A stretch of 64,000 bases of DNA from Allacma fusca (lineage: Eukaryota > Arthropoda > Collembola > Symphypleona > Sminthuridae): the NCBI GenBank assembly GCA_947179485.1, contig OX359247.1, forward strand, positions 50,503,131-50,567,130, in the 5' to 3' direction. Every line of letters starts with the position of its first letter. Position 1 is the first letter of the stretch. The translations under genes and the position numbers were made by a program. Below are positions 47,679 through 60,036 of this stretch, one piece after another. The notes under the pieces were generated by a model. The model worked only from the letters and a program-made list of their open reading frames with translations, ran no database searches and was not told the DNA's origin.

Positions 47679-48658
47679 AATGTCGCCGAAAAATTTGTTC
47701 GAGCGGCCCGTAATGAATTTGGAATGTATTACATCAGCAACTGTAGTGCGGTTGGGACACGCATAAATTGACAAATCGGAAAAATAAACATATGTTAAAA
47801 ATGAATTGATCGCTGTTTGGACAGCAACCTTGCCCAGAAAAATAAAAGATTTGGATAACAAAGGGCTCTATTATAGAGTGCCGAGGGCTGACTAGAAGTA
47901 CACAAAGGAGCGTCGATCAGAACAGTTTCATTGTAAATGAACTTTTCTTAAAATCGGACTATGCCGTTTTAAATAATTCAACACGTGGATAATCAGGGTA
48001 CAGTTTGAGAAGGGTATGTAAATAATAGTTATTATTAAATATAAAATTCATTTAATATTACATATTAAATGCGCTTGTATGTACATATATTCATTTAAAA
48101 TAATTGTAAGTCTCGCACAATGTTTGTTTCACTTTGTATGGTTTATTTATTTTTTACTATTATGAAATATGAATGTTGTATGTACGTACGTGCGTTTAAG
48201 TACATAGGTCACGAAGAGCAGGGGAACTCTATGCGTTATGAATAAGAGGAACTTTGTACGTGTAACCTATGGAGGAGCTGTACACGTTATGGATCTAAGC
48301 AATTATGTTACGGACAGGAGACTATTTACTTAAAAAGTGTCAACCTGACTGACTTGATCCTATCTTTCACTGCGAACTCCCCTGGGGATATTGGAAGTAG
48401 TATTGAAGGTAATTCAACTGAAAAAAATATAAATACATTTATTGCATCCTAAAAACTAACCACAAGTGGTGCAATGAGAACAGTATGTAAATGAACGTCA
48501 ATAAAACTTATGACTTGATAGTTCTATTTTGTTACATCACTAACTTTTGCATAGATTTCGTACCAAATAAATAAAGGCACATGACACAACTGTCAAAGAC
48601 TGAAGAATTTTATTGCAAGACATTTATAACAACTAGATTTTATATTCTGTTATACATT
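47679..48658. other. Intergenic region between Gr F and Gr G
   Basis: No gene. A short degenerate minisatellite of the Gr-intron type lies at 48205-48330. Confidence 0.45.
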
Positions 48659-50226
48659 CTACTGGCAGTTTGTTCCTTCGTTAGTTCGAACTTGAAAGAG
48701 GAATATTGTGAATGTAAATATGGAGCCCAAGGTCTATAATCATAATACATTCTAGTAAATCCTCTAAACTATTGGTCTTGGGTTAATAAATGTACCTTTT
48801 AAAGTTGTATATTACCCCAGCTATTAGCTTCAGATCCACGCAAAAAACATTTCTGGCCGTTGACTTCCATTTCCATTCTGTAAAAGTGGAACAACAAATC
48901 TTCCAACTTTTGGGGCACTGAATTTTGAAATCAGATTAATTACAACTTATTAGCTCACTACAGATTTTTCTTTAAATACAAGGATTTGTGTAATTATTAT
49001 ATGAAATGCACAAATATGAAATTCTCATAATTCTCAATAATTTAAAGTACCTTTCCTTCCATAGACAAGAAGTTGATTCTATTCTTCAAGCTCTGCTGAT
49101 TTTGTTTGATCTAGTAAAAATTAAGAATGAGCATAATATCTGTATTTATTTTTATAATATATGAAACTGATAACGGTGTGTATAAACTTACACTATTTTG
49201 CATGAATTCTCCCAGAATTATAGATACGCCCATAAAAATTCCTGCAGTAAGCATGAAATTCGGACCACTCATATCCCCTGGTTGTTCCAAGAAAATACTC
49301 AGACCCACTGTGAAGGTAAGAATTCCACTAGTGATTACCACTAAAAAGTACGAACCTGCCACGTCCGAGTACAAATCATAAAGAACTTTTAAATTCTGAA
49401 TTAATTCCCAGTATTCTTCACTACTCATAAACTCCCACCCCTGAACTCCTCCCCTCATCTTTACTCCACTGTCTCCTTTCACAATGATGAATTGGTTACG
49501 AGATTTGCGGTCAAAGCATAAGGATGTGTCCTGTGCCGACGAAAAATATTCCATTTTGCTAAGGATGGACTCATAAACAAGCTGTTGGCATTCAGTGACC
49601 CAGATTCCGCCAATGATCAATAATGAAAATACTGTCATAGTAGTAGTTCTAAAAAGTAGTTTAGTAGCACAGATAACAAAGTTCAGCAAACTGGTATGGC
49701 TGCTCCCAAAAATACTGCTTCTCAACGGAAGGTGGCTATACGCATTAAGATGGCCGTGACGTCCGTCATTTAACACTTGCACCAGCACAAAAGCATAGTA
49801 AATTCCTGACACGGAGCATAATAATAAATATTTCACTCTAGAGGGTTTAAATGATTTTATTTTGGATCCGGTGCGGAGCTTTTCTTGAATAAATACAAGC
49901 ATCCGGCACATTTGAATGGTAGGCCTGCACTTTCTAAGACCATTGAGTTGGTAGAAAAACGCATTAGCTAGTGAGGAAATTAAAACGGAATAGTAAATCA
50001 TACTTGCATATGTTGATCCTTGTATATTTAGATATTTTGGAGGATTGTTCTGGATTAGGTCCCATCCTAGAGCTAAATAAAGAATGGGCAGGGAAATACT
50101 AAATAGAAATATCGGGTGATAATATTTAAATTTAAGACGCTCGGGTCTCGCCCATGGATTTGTAGCTGGAAATATTCCCTGGAGGGCGCCGATCACAACG
50201 AAAATTCGGAAAACAAATCCTCCCAT
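48659..50226 (-). CDS. Gustatory receptor G (subfamily 2), complete
   Basis: Predicted receptor of 423 residues. Exons are 50226..49192, 49110..49051, 48917..48816 and 48733..48659, all GT-AG and phase 0. Exon 1 shows FPATNPWARPERLKFKY and ends GEFMQNS. Exon 2 begins IKQNQ. Exon 3 has KSTARNVFCVDLKLIAG. Exon 4 is TLGSIFTFTIFLFQV plus nine residues. The start Met at 50226 matches D and E (MGGFVFRIF). No disabling change. Confidence 0.88.
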
Positions 50227-51259
50227 GACAAAGGCTTCGTTTGAAAATATGAGAGCGGGCGATGCGATCGAGAATTAAATTCAATTGTGTGTATGGCTGC
50301 GAATATTTCATGTAAAACGTGCCCTTATAATACAACCAGCATTTATAATAGAAATAATTACAGCACCAAGTACACTAGCTCTGCTTATAAGCAAACTCAA
50401 TATTCTGAGCTATCTTACTGTGATAACAGCAAACGACCTGAAATTGTCTTTAAGAGAAGCTTGTTTAAGTAATGGTATTTTATCGGAAATTTATCAAGTT
50501 GTCTAATCATTGTGGTCTTATCTCAAGTCTCTTAAGTCTCTAGAGTGGAGGTGACAACTTAATGTATTTTATTGGTGCGGTTTCTGTATTGTTGTAATTT
50601 ACTGCGTTGTGTGCTCCTTTTATAAAAATTGTGTTGGTCTGAGCAAAAATAGTAATAAATGAGTCACCTTCAGTTAAAACAAAGGTAAGCGTTTGCTTAA
50701 CGGGCAAAAGGTATTTGCCTAAGGATTAGTAATCAGAGCATAATTTCTGCTAGCGAAGCAAACTATATGAATACGTTAGCATATCTTGTAGCATTCGAAC
50801 AGAGTTTGAAGAAGTCTTACTTTGAAAAGCAATTACTGAGTAACAGCATTTCACCAACTTTTAATTCCTTACTCATCATTTTTAATGAGTTTATTCTTAA
50901 TGTTTGCTGTTTAACTATTCAATGACAAGTTTTCAAGAAAGATTTTAAACATAGTTATACTGTAAAGTGTATACACAGTACTCTATGTACTCAACCTATA
51001 AAGTACCACCCAGTAAAAGCATTTTCTCCAGGGGTAAAAATGGGGTGTAAATGTGACTCCCAATTGTCTCACGATCAGTAACACTAATGATTTTCCTTAG
51101 TCGAGCTCTATCAAGCTTACAATTAAACATTACTCCTTAATTTAACTGTACGACAAGTACAGCTGTCTGCAAAATAGCAAACTTTGACTTTGCTTTCATA
51201 ATACGATAGATGTTCAAATATGGGTTTGCATAGCGTTCATTAATATGACTGTTTGTTCA
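50227..51259. other. Intergenic region between Gr G and Gr H
   Basis: No gene or repeat that I can name. It should hold the promoter of Gr G. Confidence 0.4.
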
Positions 51260-52860
51260 CTAATTTTTGCATGATGTTTCAGCCACCCTAATTTGAAATA
51301 CAAAAATGGTACCGGTAAAAATAGCTCCCAAAATCTGAAATAATACAGTGGAGTGTTAACTTTCAAGCTTGAATATTCTCACTTCAACTTCAAGTACAAA
51401 TTGAATTATATTTTACCCCTGTGATAGATTCATAGTTTAGAAAGAACAAGTCTCTCGCGGAAAGCTTCCATTTCCATTCCATAAGTGATACACAGCAAAT
51501 CTTCCAACTCTTTGAACACTGGAAGTAAATGATTAATTACCAATATTTCATATTTTCAGTTTGTCAAATTGGTATGAAAAATCTTTAGATTGTAATGCTT
51601 CAATGATTTTAGTTAATTGTCATTAAAATTTTATAGCCAAATGTGTTTCACAACGATCTGCATTATTCAAAAATGTATCAACTTAAAAATGATCATACCT
51701 TCCCCGTGCATTGTAATATATTGACTTGGCTGCCCAATTCCGCTTGGTTCCTTATGATCTGCCATGTTAACATTAATAATTAATCCAAGGATATCTCACT
51801 ATCTGATAATGTTTTACAACTCTTTCATCTTTATTTTTCTCACATTATTTTGCATGAATTCTCCGAGGACTGTGCACATAAGCATGAGGGCTATTAGTAA
51901 CGCCAAAATAAACAGATAATGGAATTGTCTTGGATCCTCCAAGAACATGTTTAGAAAGATGGGTATATTGAAGACTACTACCCCCACTATTTGTAAACAG
52001 TACCACCCCGCAACCTTCGAGTAGGAAGCGTATGCAAGTTTTAGATTTTTAATTAATTCCCAGGATTCGTCTATATTCCTTTCCAGGAATAGTTGAAAAG
52101 CCTCCTCACTTTCCTCCCCTAAATACTCAAAGTTGAGGAGCTTTTTGTGACTCCGGGTTTTCTCCCCTACCCCTGAAAAATACTCGAGGTTTCTCAGAAT
52201 ACTTTTGAATACGCTATTTTGAAGCTCCGTTAAAAGAAGTCCTCCGACTGATACTTGTGTAATTACCAACATCAATCCTGCTGTAATTCCAACTTTTGAA
52301 GCAGATAATGCAATCATAAACCAGGACGTGTTGTTGACAAATAACGTGCTCTTCAAAACGGTGTCCATACCAATGTCGAAATCTCGTTGTAATATTGCTT
52401 CCTGGATTGCTCGAGTTACGATATAACAGAAGTTGAATAAAGTAAATGTAAATATAACTACATACTTTCCAGTTGCATGTTTAATTGAGCTCCCTGGGGA
52501 GCTACGACGAAGCCTTTCTTGAATATCGCACATTGTTCGACAAATGGTGATTGTTGACTTGCAGTTCAATACTGCAGTGTATTGAAAAAGCAGACATACT
52601 GTTATTGCCACCGAAGCTTTAGTGAAGAAGTAGAGCTTCTTGAAGAATGAACTTTCTTCAGCCAATTTGACAAGTTCGTTGGTGTAAACGAAGTCGCCAT
52701 AAGCGAGGATATAAAGAACTGGCAAAATAATACTTCCCAAATATATTGGATCAGAATACTGAAGCTCAAGGTTGTTACATTTAGCCCAAGGATTTTTTAC
52801 CGGAAACAGCCCAAAAATTGCACATATTGTCATGAAAATTCTCATGCTGATCTCGTGCAT
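51260..52860 (-). CDS. Gustatory receptor H (subfamily 2), complete
   Basis: Predicted receptor of 417 residues. Exons are 52860..51844, 51758..51699, 51518..51417 and 51334..51260, all GT-AG and phase 0. Exon 1 carries FGLFPVKNPWAKCNNLEL and ends GEFMQNN. Exon 3 has KLSARDLFFLNYESITG. Exon 4 is ILGAIFTGTIFVFQI plus nine residues, so the signature is TGTIFVFQI. I took the Met of MHEISMRIF (52860) because it aligns with F; the frame is open ten codons further. It is the most diverged member of subfamily 2 here and has a disrupted plus-strand copy at 57330-58739. Confidence 0.86.
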
Positions 52861-53725
52861 TTTACTAATCTGACTATTAATCCCTAACAATGCAGCTTAT
52901 AATTAGTATTGTGAATTAATATTATCTACACATTTTTAAACTACGATTTAGATTGCACAAACACTTTGATGTAATTCAAAAGTAGTTCCTGCTACCTTGG
53001 TATTTGTTCCAAGGATCGACTGTTGCAGCTTGGATAAACTTGTCAGGTAAAAGTAATTTATAGATCTGTCAGACAACAAAAAACTTGTCCCAGTATCAAA
53101 TTATGGATTTTCCTGAAATATGATTCATACAGTCTTACAATTACAGAAGTAGGATGAATGGTTGGACTGACAAATGATTATATCATTATTCTGTGCACAA
53201 TTGACACAAATCGTAAGTAACAAGACTATAAAAATGTTTGAATGATGCTGGGTGAATTTACATAATGCATGCAGAGTTGATACAGCTTATTATAACTCAG
53301 CCGTCCATTTATAGACAACCAATAAATTCAGTACGATACGAAGAATGTTTTACACGTTCAGCGTCATATTCATGAATATCGTGATTATTAATTTTAATGT
53401 CTGATTTAAATGGATAAGAATAATTGCCCAGCATATATATACATACATACGTAGCATGGGTGAAAGTTGTGACAGCACCTTTAATTATTAACTGTTGTGA
53501 TTTCAATGAACAAAATAAGTATGAAGTTCAATATGATTATTTTACGAGATTTTATCATCATAAATTCTCTACAGCTGTAATGTTAACGAATACGTTCTTG
53601 TATGTCTTGAAGTCAGTGTGGATACTGAATTGAACTTACAATTAACTTTAACAATGCAAAGGGTGGAGTGTTTCACTAGTATGTACTTGAATTAAGATTA
53701 TTGTATATGTGAAAACTGACAACAA
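52861..53725. other. 5' flank of Gr H
   Basis: Non-coding; no named repeat. Confidence 0.4.
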
Positions 53726-53834
53726 CATATCGTTGGCTAAATTCGAAAAAGTACCATTTTCATTTCACAACCTATGCTTTTTAAACGGGCTCGCAAATGA
53801 AAATGGTACCTTTTAGAATTTAGCCGACGATATG
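53726..53834. repeat. Short palindromic MITE, copy 1
   Basis: 109 bp with inverted ends CATATCGTTGGCTAAATTC and CATATCGTCGGCTAAATTC. Inner inverted segments (gtaccattttcat / atgaaaatggtac) let the whole unit fold. Possibly flanked by CAA. A second copy is at 58764. Confidence 0.7.
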
Positions 53835-54189
53835 CAAAGCTTGTAAGACATTTTGTCATTAGCTAGATACATATAGGCTTAAGTGGAAAATAAGATCTAC
53901 TGTTAGTATCTTTTTTCTTGTAATAAAGTAATAATTTATTGCTAACCTCTGTAACGCAAATATATTCCAGCTTAAGAAGGTGGAACAAATAATCTTCGTC
54001 TTAAGTGAACTGAAATTCAGTAAATATAAAAATGTCTGAAAGTATCATATTTAATTTACAGTCTGATCTGGAATATTGTATCCCAAACGCTGTATAAATA
54101 TATTGAATTGGATTAACACCTTTAGAAAAAAATACACTTTTCCCAGTAATTTGCTTTGAAATGGATAGTTTTATGTAGTTTTGCTTGTG

Positions 54190-54579
54190 TTATCCATTTG
54201 CCTGGATTAAAATCTTATTCTTCAGATTGTAAATTTGGCCAGAATATGTAAATGCTTTGTCGTACACAATGATAACAATCAAGAAGCTTGGTATGACAGC
54301 TCCAAATGCAGCCAAGGATTTGATGGCTGACTTGGCGTGGAGACTCAGGAAGGTGTATACAAATAAGACTGTTCCTGTAATCCCATATAATTTAAACCAG
54401 AAGATAACGAAAGCAAAGTTGGCATTGAAAAGTTGTATGGTGAGCTGAATACAGCGGTATTTTTTCAAGGCGTCTTTAATCTTCTCATGGACTGACTGGG
54501 AGTCACCAACTCTTGAACTGTAAATGCTATCGTTAGGCTTTAAATTGTAAGCTACTGCTAACAAGGTAACACAACTCAT
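54190..54579 (-). CDS. Exon of an unknown multi-pass membrane protein, possibly a pseudogene
   Basis: 129 codons with two or three strongly hydrophobic segments (around residues 50-82 and 88-105) and a soluble loop. It does not match the Gr exons here and carries no Gr signature. I do not recognise the family. Upstream, the frame runs into a likely splice acceptor (aatcag, about 54595) and a low-complexity repeat at 54584-54780, so 5' exons have been lost or are hidden. On strand and hydrophobicity it could be a fragment of another chemoreceptor-like family. Confidence 0.45.
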   Translation of the reverse strand: MSCVTLLAVAYNLKPNDSIYSSRVGDSQSVHEKIKDALKKYRCIQLTIQLFNANFAFVIFWFKLYGITGTVLFVYTFLSLHAKSAIKSLAAFGAVIPSFLIVIIVYDKAFTYSGQIYNLKNKILIQANG

Positions 54580-54583
54580 TACG

Positions 54584-54785
54584 AACCTGATTCGCTGTCA
54601 GTGCTCGGCACTGGTAGGAAAAATCGATACCCATACTCGTTTCCATACCCGAAGTGCGGGTATTGCAATAACCTGTGTCTATACCCGTACCCATTCCCGA
54701 ATATCCGGGTAAAAAATTTTCATACCCGTACCCGCAATGTAATCTCAAGCCGGGTCGCTCGCATTGTACCCGTAACCGAAAAATA
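54584..54785. repeat. Truncated hAT-like repeat with ATACCCGTACCC units
   Basis: Starts near CAGTGCTCGGCACTG and continues with degenerate TACCCGTACCCG units. Only one recognisable end and no target duplication, so it is probably a fragment. Confidence 0.45.
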
Positions 54786-54790
54786 AAAAC

Positions 54791-56039
54791 TAGGAGCGTT
54801 TTTGATTATAATTAAAATTAATTTGCATACTTGCAGATCCATCAAAAGATTGCCCATAGAAGTGCTTAAAAATCAAAAGTGGAATGGAATAGGTGAAGAT
54901 CTTTAAAGCCAATGGAATGACTGCATAGTATCACGTGTTTTAGTATGCCCTACATGCTCTGAGTATTTACAAGTTGTGGAGCATTTCCGTCATCAGCATA
55001 GGAGTAGAGGTAAAATAAATATCACATTTCCCAATATTCTCCACTTGCTTCTAAAAATTTGTCATGGTATTTTGCCTAACAGAATGCTTCTAAAGGTTTA
55101 GTTCTTTATTGATTTATCATTATTATTTAAACTAGAATGCAATCCTTACTCATCAATCCCGGCTCAATGAATTCATTTTAATCCATAATCCTAATCCAAT
55201 CTAATTAATCCATATCGAAATTAATCTTTTCAAATTTAAATTATTAAAGCCAGGGCAGCGTTTAGGCTCATAGGTAAATACTTATATAGCTTCTATCAGT
55301 GTTATGATGGACTTTACGATAAATACACATTTTAGTTCTTTACCTCAAAATGTTACAAAGTGATATTTTTCTCGGCTAGTTTGAAATCAGGACTAAATTC
55401 AAGCTCATCAGGTCATCAGGTGACCATACGTCAAATCAGGACAGTCCTGATCAAATCAGGACAGCTGGGCACCCTGATTGGATCCCATTATTACTGCCTT
55501 ACATTATTCTACACCTATAGGCATTGTACTGAACTTGGCACTACTATCAGAGTTTGTACCTTCAAAGTTAACGTTTTCAAATACTACTCATGACGCGACG
55601 TTGTTGTTTCTAGAATTATGTATAGCAAATATAAAACCCAAGAACAAGGTAATTTAGTATTGACATACAGCAGGTAGAAGTGGAGTGAGCCAAAAAAAAT
55701 AAAAATACGTCAAACTGCAGAAAAACAGTCCGGAACTCCTGATTGAATTTTTAAAACTGTAGATATGCAAAGTAGTATAGACGAAGCAGCGTGTCTGGCA
55801 AGCGAAATTGTTTTCCTTATATTGTGTTCGTAGGTTTATTTGCTTGTATTCAAGTTTTTTAATTAATATTATCATGTTGTTCTACCTCTTTTGTATGAAC
55901 TCATTGCCCCATTTCGTTTGCAGTTCCCGATCGGTTCATTTTAAAACTGAAATAAATCTGGGAAGAAACGAGATTATTTGTGTCAATTACACATTCGTAT
56001 AATTGCTATATTTTTCAAATTAATACAAATAGTTTTTTC
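54791..56039. other. Unassigned DNA with a transposon-end-like segment
   Basis: At 55405-55480 is 'ggtgaccatacgtcaaatcaggacagtcctgatc' and later 'cagctgggcaccctg', with internal symmetry typical of transposon ends. The rest holds nothing that I can name. Confidence 0.35.
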
Positions 56040-57072
56040 GGCTGAGTTCTACTTTCCCGGCCACAAAATTGCCTTCCACCTTCCACCAGGATTTCCAACT
56101 TCCACTTGACCTTCCACTTGACATTCCACCAAAATTTTACAGATTTTTTACCTTCCAGATCTTTCACCTAAATTTGACCAGATGGATGGTCCTTCTACCA
56201 GTGTTAATTAACATATCCCTCTGTTCTGTTGGGTGAAACACAAAGTGCGAACTGGATATAGTTAATGCGTTGCCCCCTGTATGCGACTATTCAAACCATA
56301 AATTAGCGTTTTAATTTATTGGGAAAAGTAAGTTGCAACGCTAAAAAGTTTATATCTTACCACTAATCGTTAGTGGTTACGGAATTTGCTAAAACTGTTT
56401 TGAAAATTTTGCTAAAAATCAGTTCACCGGTAAGTACGGCAACTGAACTCTTTCGAATCACATGGTTTTCCAGTGGTTGATTTTTATCAGTCCTTTGAGA
56501 TAATTCTACACAACACCATCGAAACTTGACTATCATAATTGTACATATAATGATTTTGTAACAGTAACCTGTTTCCTCAAAGGTACCCTGCATTTTATAG
56601 TTAATTACACGAGTTAGTTTTAACTTAAAACACTCAAGTGCTTTCACCTCCGTGTTAATTTTACCAATAAAAAATGCGAAACATAAGTTAACACACCGAA
56701 ATTGATCCAAGACTGTCATTTTCAGGTGAATGGGCACAAAAGAAATGAGTTTCGGTCGTGCAGGAACTCATGTAGGGGGGCAGTATAGTATTTTTTTAGT
56801 TAGCTCTTTGTAAATATTGTCAAAGCCAGACTACAGAGTCTGTATGGTCAATGTGGGTAGTCAAGTGGAAGGTCAGGTGGAATGATGAAGGGGAAGGTGG
56901 AAGGTTAGGTGGAAAGTCTGGTGGAAGGTCAAGTGGAAGTTTGGTGGGAGGTCAAGTGGAAGTTGGGTGGGAGGTGGAAGTCTGGTGGAAGTTACTTATG
57001 TATTACAGTGTTGATATATGGGTGTGTGGATGGTGGAAGGTAATTTTGTGGCCGGGAAAGTAGAACTCAGCC
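56040..57072. mobile_element. DNA transposon with 40-bp TIRs and TTCCACTTGACC arrays
   Basis: The outer about 40 bp (GGCTGAGTTCTACTTTCCCG and on through GCCACAAAATT) are inverted at the two ends with one mismatch. Left array 56072-56180 and right array 56865-57025 consist of TTCCACTTGACC-type units in opposite orientation. No target duplication was clear. The core has no transposase. Same architecture as the hAT-like elements, but the superfamily is unknown. Confidence 0.75.
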
Positions 57073-57329
57073 CGAAATTGAACGTACTTTAGATTCAAAT
57101 CGTACAAGTATTATTTCCGCAATAGGTGGGTACTCCACCCATTGGCTCTTTATTTCCTTGTTCATGGATACTTTATTTAAAGCAATGTTCTTCCCTTTGT
57201 TGCAGAAAGCTCTCTCTACAACAAGCTCTATTTGTATAGTAGATTTTTGGCGGCAATAACAGCATTTATGCGTTTCCAATGCACTTCTGTGTTCAACTGC
57301 AAGTCAACAATCACGGTTTGTCAAATAAT

Positions 57330-58739
57330 GTGCATTATTTAAGACAGACTTCGTCGTAGCTCCCCAGGGAGCTTAATTGAACATGTCACTGGAAAGCATG
57401 CAGTCATATTTACATGTATTTTATTCAGCTTCTGTTATATGGTAATTCGTAATTAAGGAAGCAATGTTACAACGATATTTCAACATTGGTATGGACACCG
57501 TTTTGAAAACCACGTTATTTGTCAGTAATACGTCCTGGTTTATGATTGTGCTATCTGCTTCAAAAGTTGGGATGACAGCAGGTATGATGCAGGTAATTAC
57601 ACAAGTATCAGTTGGAGGACTTCTTTTAACGGAGCTTCAAAACAGCGTGTTCCTGTGTAGTGTTTCTGTTCGGTATCGGGAATTCCCGAGGTTCCGGTTC
57701 GGTTTCGGTTCCGGTACGGTTTCGGGTCAACGTTTTAAAGAACCGTTACATTTCGGTCCGGTTTCGGGTCATCGGTTTATGAACCGTCAAATTTCGGCCC
57801 GGTTTCGGGTACAAAAATCAAAACCGAAAGTTTTCGGGAAGGGTTTGTTAAAGCTGCTGTTTTGGATGAAAACGCGAAACCTGCATTTGGCCAGCATTTG
57901 TCAACTATTATTTGAAAAGGTGACACAATTTTGACTTCCATAAAAATGAATCATATATATTTTATGTCGGTTCGGAAAGGAACCGGAACCGGGTCGGGAA
58001 CTGCTTTTATTTTCCGGATCGGTTCCGGGAAGTCAAAAATGTCCCGGACTCGAAAATATCGGTTCCGGTTTCGGGAACAGAATTGAAATTTTTTTCGGTT
58101 CGCGAAAACGAAGGTCCTGTGGGAATTCATGCAAAATAATGTGAGAAAAACAAAGATGAAAGAGTCGTAAAACATTATCAGATTGTGAGATAACCTTGGA
58201 TTAATTATTAATGTTAACATGGCAGATCATAAGGAACCAAGCGGAATTGGGCAGCCAAGTCAATAGATTACAATGCCTGGGGAATGTGTGACCATTTTCA
58301 AGTCGATAAACTTTTGAAATTGCTGTTTAAAACCTTTGGCTATAAAATATAAAGGAGAATTAACTAAAATAATTATTGAAGCATTACAATCTAAAGATTT
58401 TTCGTAACAATTTGACAAAGTAATTACATAATTATGACTTCCGGAACTACAAAAATAAAATATTGATAATTAATCATTTACTTCCAGTGCTCAAAGAGTT
58501 GGAAGATTTGCTGTGTATCACTTATGTATGGAATGGAAATGGGAGCTTTCCGCGAGAGGCTTGTTTTTTCTAAACTTTGAATCTATAACAGGGGTAAACT
58601 GTTGGAGTAAGTGAAAATGAAAATATTTATGCATGCATTTTAACACTCCACTGTTTAATTTTAGATTTTGGAAGTTATTTTTATCGGAACCATATTCGTA
58701 TTTCAAATGAGGGTGGCTGAAACATCATGCAAAAATTAA
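57330..58739 (+). pseudogene. Inverted, disrupted copy of Gr H
   Basis: Plus-strand copy of H. It begins within exon 1, losing about the first 110 residues. From 57464 it reads clearly as H (for example SASKVGMTAGM and SVGGLLLTELQNSVF), ending at about 57649. About 330 bp of exon 1 are missing, and a 456-bp hAT-like element sits at the join. The exon 1 tail GEFMQNN ends at 58140. Exon 2 is 58226..58285. Exon 3 (58488..58593) has a 4-bp TATG duplication that shifts the frame. Exon 4 is 58665..58739. A non-functional receptor. Confidence 0.88.
57658..58113. mobile_element. hAT-like MITE with CCGGTTTCGG arrays inside the H pseudogene
   Basis: Flanked by TTCCTGTG (57650-57657) and GTCCTGTG (58114-58121), an 8-bp duplication with one mismatch. 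The ends, TAGTGTTTCTG and CTTCGTTTTCG, are only weakly alike. Degenerate CGGTTCGGTTTCGG units fill 57670-57840 and 57965-58105. Confidence 0.65.
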
Positions 58740-58763
58740 AGAACAAACGATCGCTGTAATAAT

Positions 58764-58870
58764 ATATCGTCGGCTAAATTTTAAAAGGTACCATTTTGAT
58801 TTCTTAACACGTGCTTTTTAAATGGGATGTCCATTGAAAATGGTACTTTTTAGAATTTAGCCAACGATAT
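58764..58870. repeat. Short palindromic MITE, copy 2
   Basis: 107 bp, ends ATATCGTCGGCTAAATT and ATATCGTTGGCTAAATT; same family as copy 1 at 53726 but in a different place relative to its Gr H copy, so a separate insertion. Confidence 0.7.
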
Positions 58871-58885
58871 GTAAGCTATGCAAGC

Positions 58886-59785
58886 TAAGGTTCTGCACGG
58901 ATAGGATAAATTCATTATCTTATCCGTATCCTATCCTATCCGAAAATTTGACGATAATTACTGGTAGTATCCTATCCTATCCGAAATGTCGGATGAAGAA
59001 AATATTTTATCCGAAACTTATCCGACACTTTTCGGATCGGGTAGAATGGCTATCCGAAAATGTCGGATAAAAATCGTCCATTATCCGATCCTATCCGCGG
59101 ATATCCGATTATCCGAAAAAACAAATAACTTTGTGTCAGGTTATGCACGGATAGGACAAATTAATTATCCTAGCTGTATACTACCGGAAAATTTGGTGAT
59201 CAAATATTTAGCTTTTTAATTTCTTCAATTCTGGTTTACCGGAACATGTGCTGGTAAAATACCTCCATAGTTTCATGCAAATTTACTTTTCGGGTTTCAT
59301 TTTTCCGAAAACTAATCACTTCACAAGAATTTACAATATTGTACATCAGAGGTATTTTTCGTGTCATCGTGTCAAGCATCGTGGAAATACATATGTAATC
59401 TGGTTATATGGTGCATTTTCATTGGCCCACCAATCGACTGAGTTTCAACAATACACATATATACACCAGGATCTTATTGTTAGTCAGAACCACAAGTCTT
59501 GCAAGAGCAAAATTTGGTCTTACTAATAATTTGCATCAACAGATGGCCGGCGTCGGATATCCGCGGATAACAGACGGATTATCCGAATAATTCACACTGT
59601 TTATCCTATCCGATCGGATAATCGCAATGCTGTATTCCTATCCTATCCGTCAGTTTTCCTCGGATAAAAAATTGGTATCCGATCCGTCGGATAAGTTTCG
59701 GATCGTTAAATCCTTGAATTTATCCTATCCGTATCCTATCCGATCCGTATTCGATCGGATATATCCGATCCGATGCAGAACCTTA
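58886..59785. mobile_element. hAT-like element with TATCC/CGGATA arrays at a duplication junction
   Basis: The ends are the exact 12-bp inverted repeat TAAGGTTCTGCA. Degenerate 'tatccgatcc'-type units lie at 58895-59125 and 59545-59775. The flanking 8-mers differ: ATGCAAGC on the left and GCTGGAAG on the right. The right flank is continuous with the copied Gr D segment, so the element marks a junction between two duplicated blocks. Confidence 0.8.
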
Positions 59786-59898
59786 GCTGGAAGACATGCA
59801 ACTGGCGTTTTTTAGAAACTGCTACTGTCAATTTCATAAAGACGATAATTGTTGACGAATCGCATGAATTATTTTCTTTCCTGTCCAGAATAAAATTA

Positions 59899-60036
59899 TG
59901 TTAGATGAATGATTCTTATGCAGACTTGTACATGTTGCTAGACTTGTTAAATGAATTGCAAGTTACGAAATAATGATATGTTGTGATTAAGAGCTTTGTG
60001 CTCGCTCACCTAAATGAATAAATGAATAAATAAATG
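59899..60036 (+). repeat. 3' end of a non-LTR retrotransposon, probable
   Basis: A 138-bp piece absent from the parental copy (between 'aaaatt' and 'tacaag' of 13069-13085). It ends in an AATGAATAAATGAATAAATAAATG-type tail, typical of a 5'-truncated LINE insertion. Confidence 0.45.
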
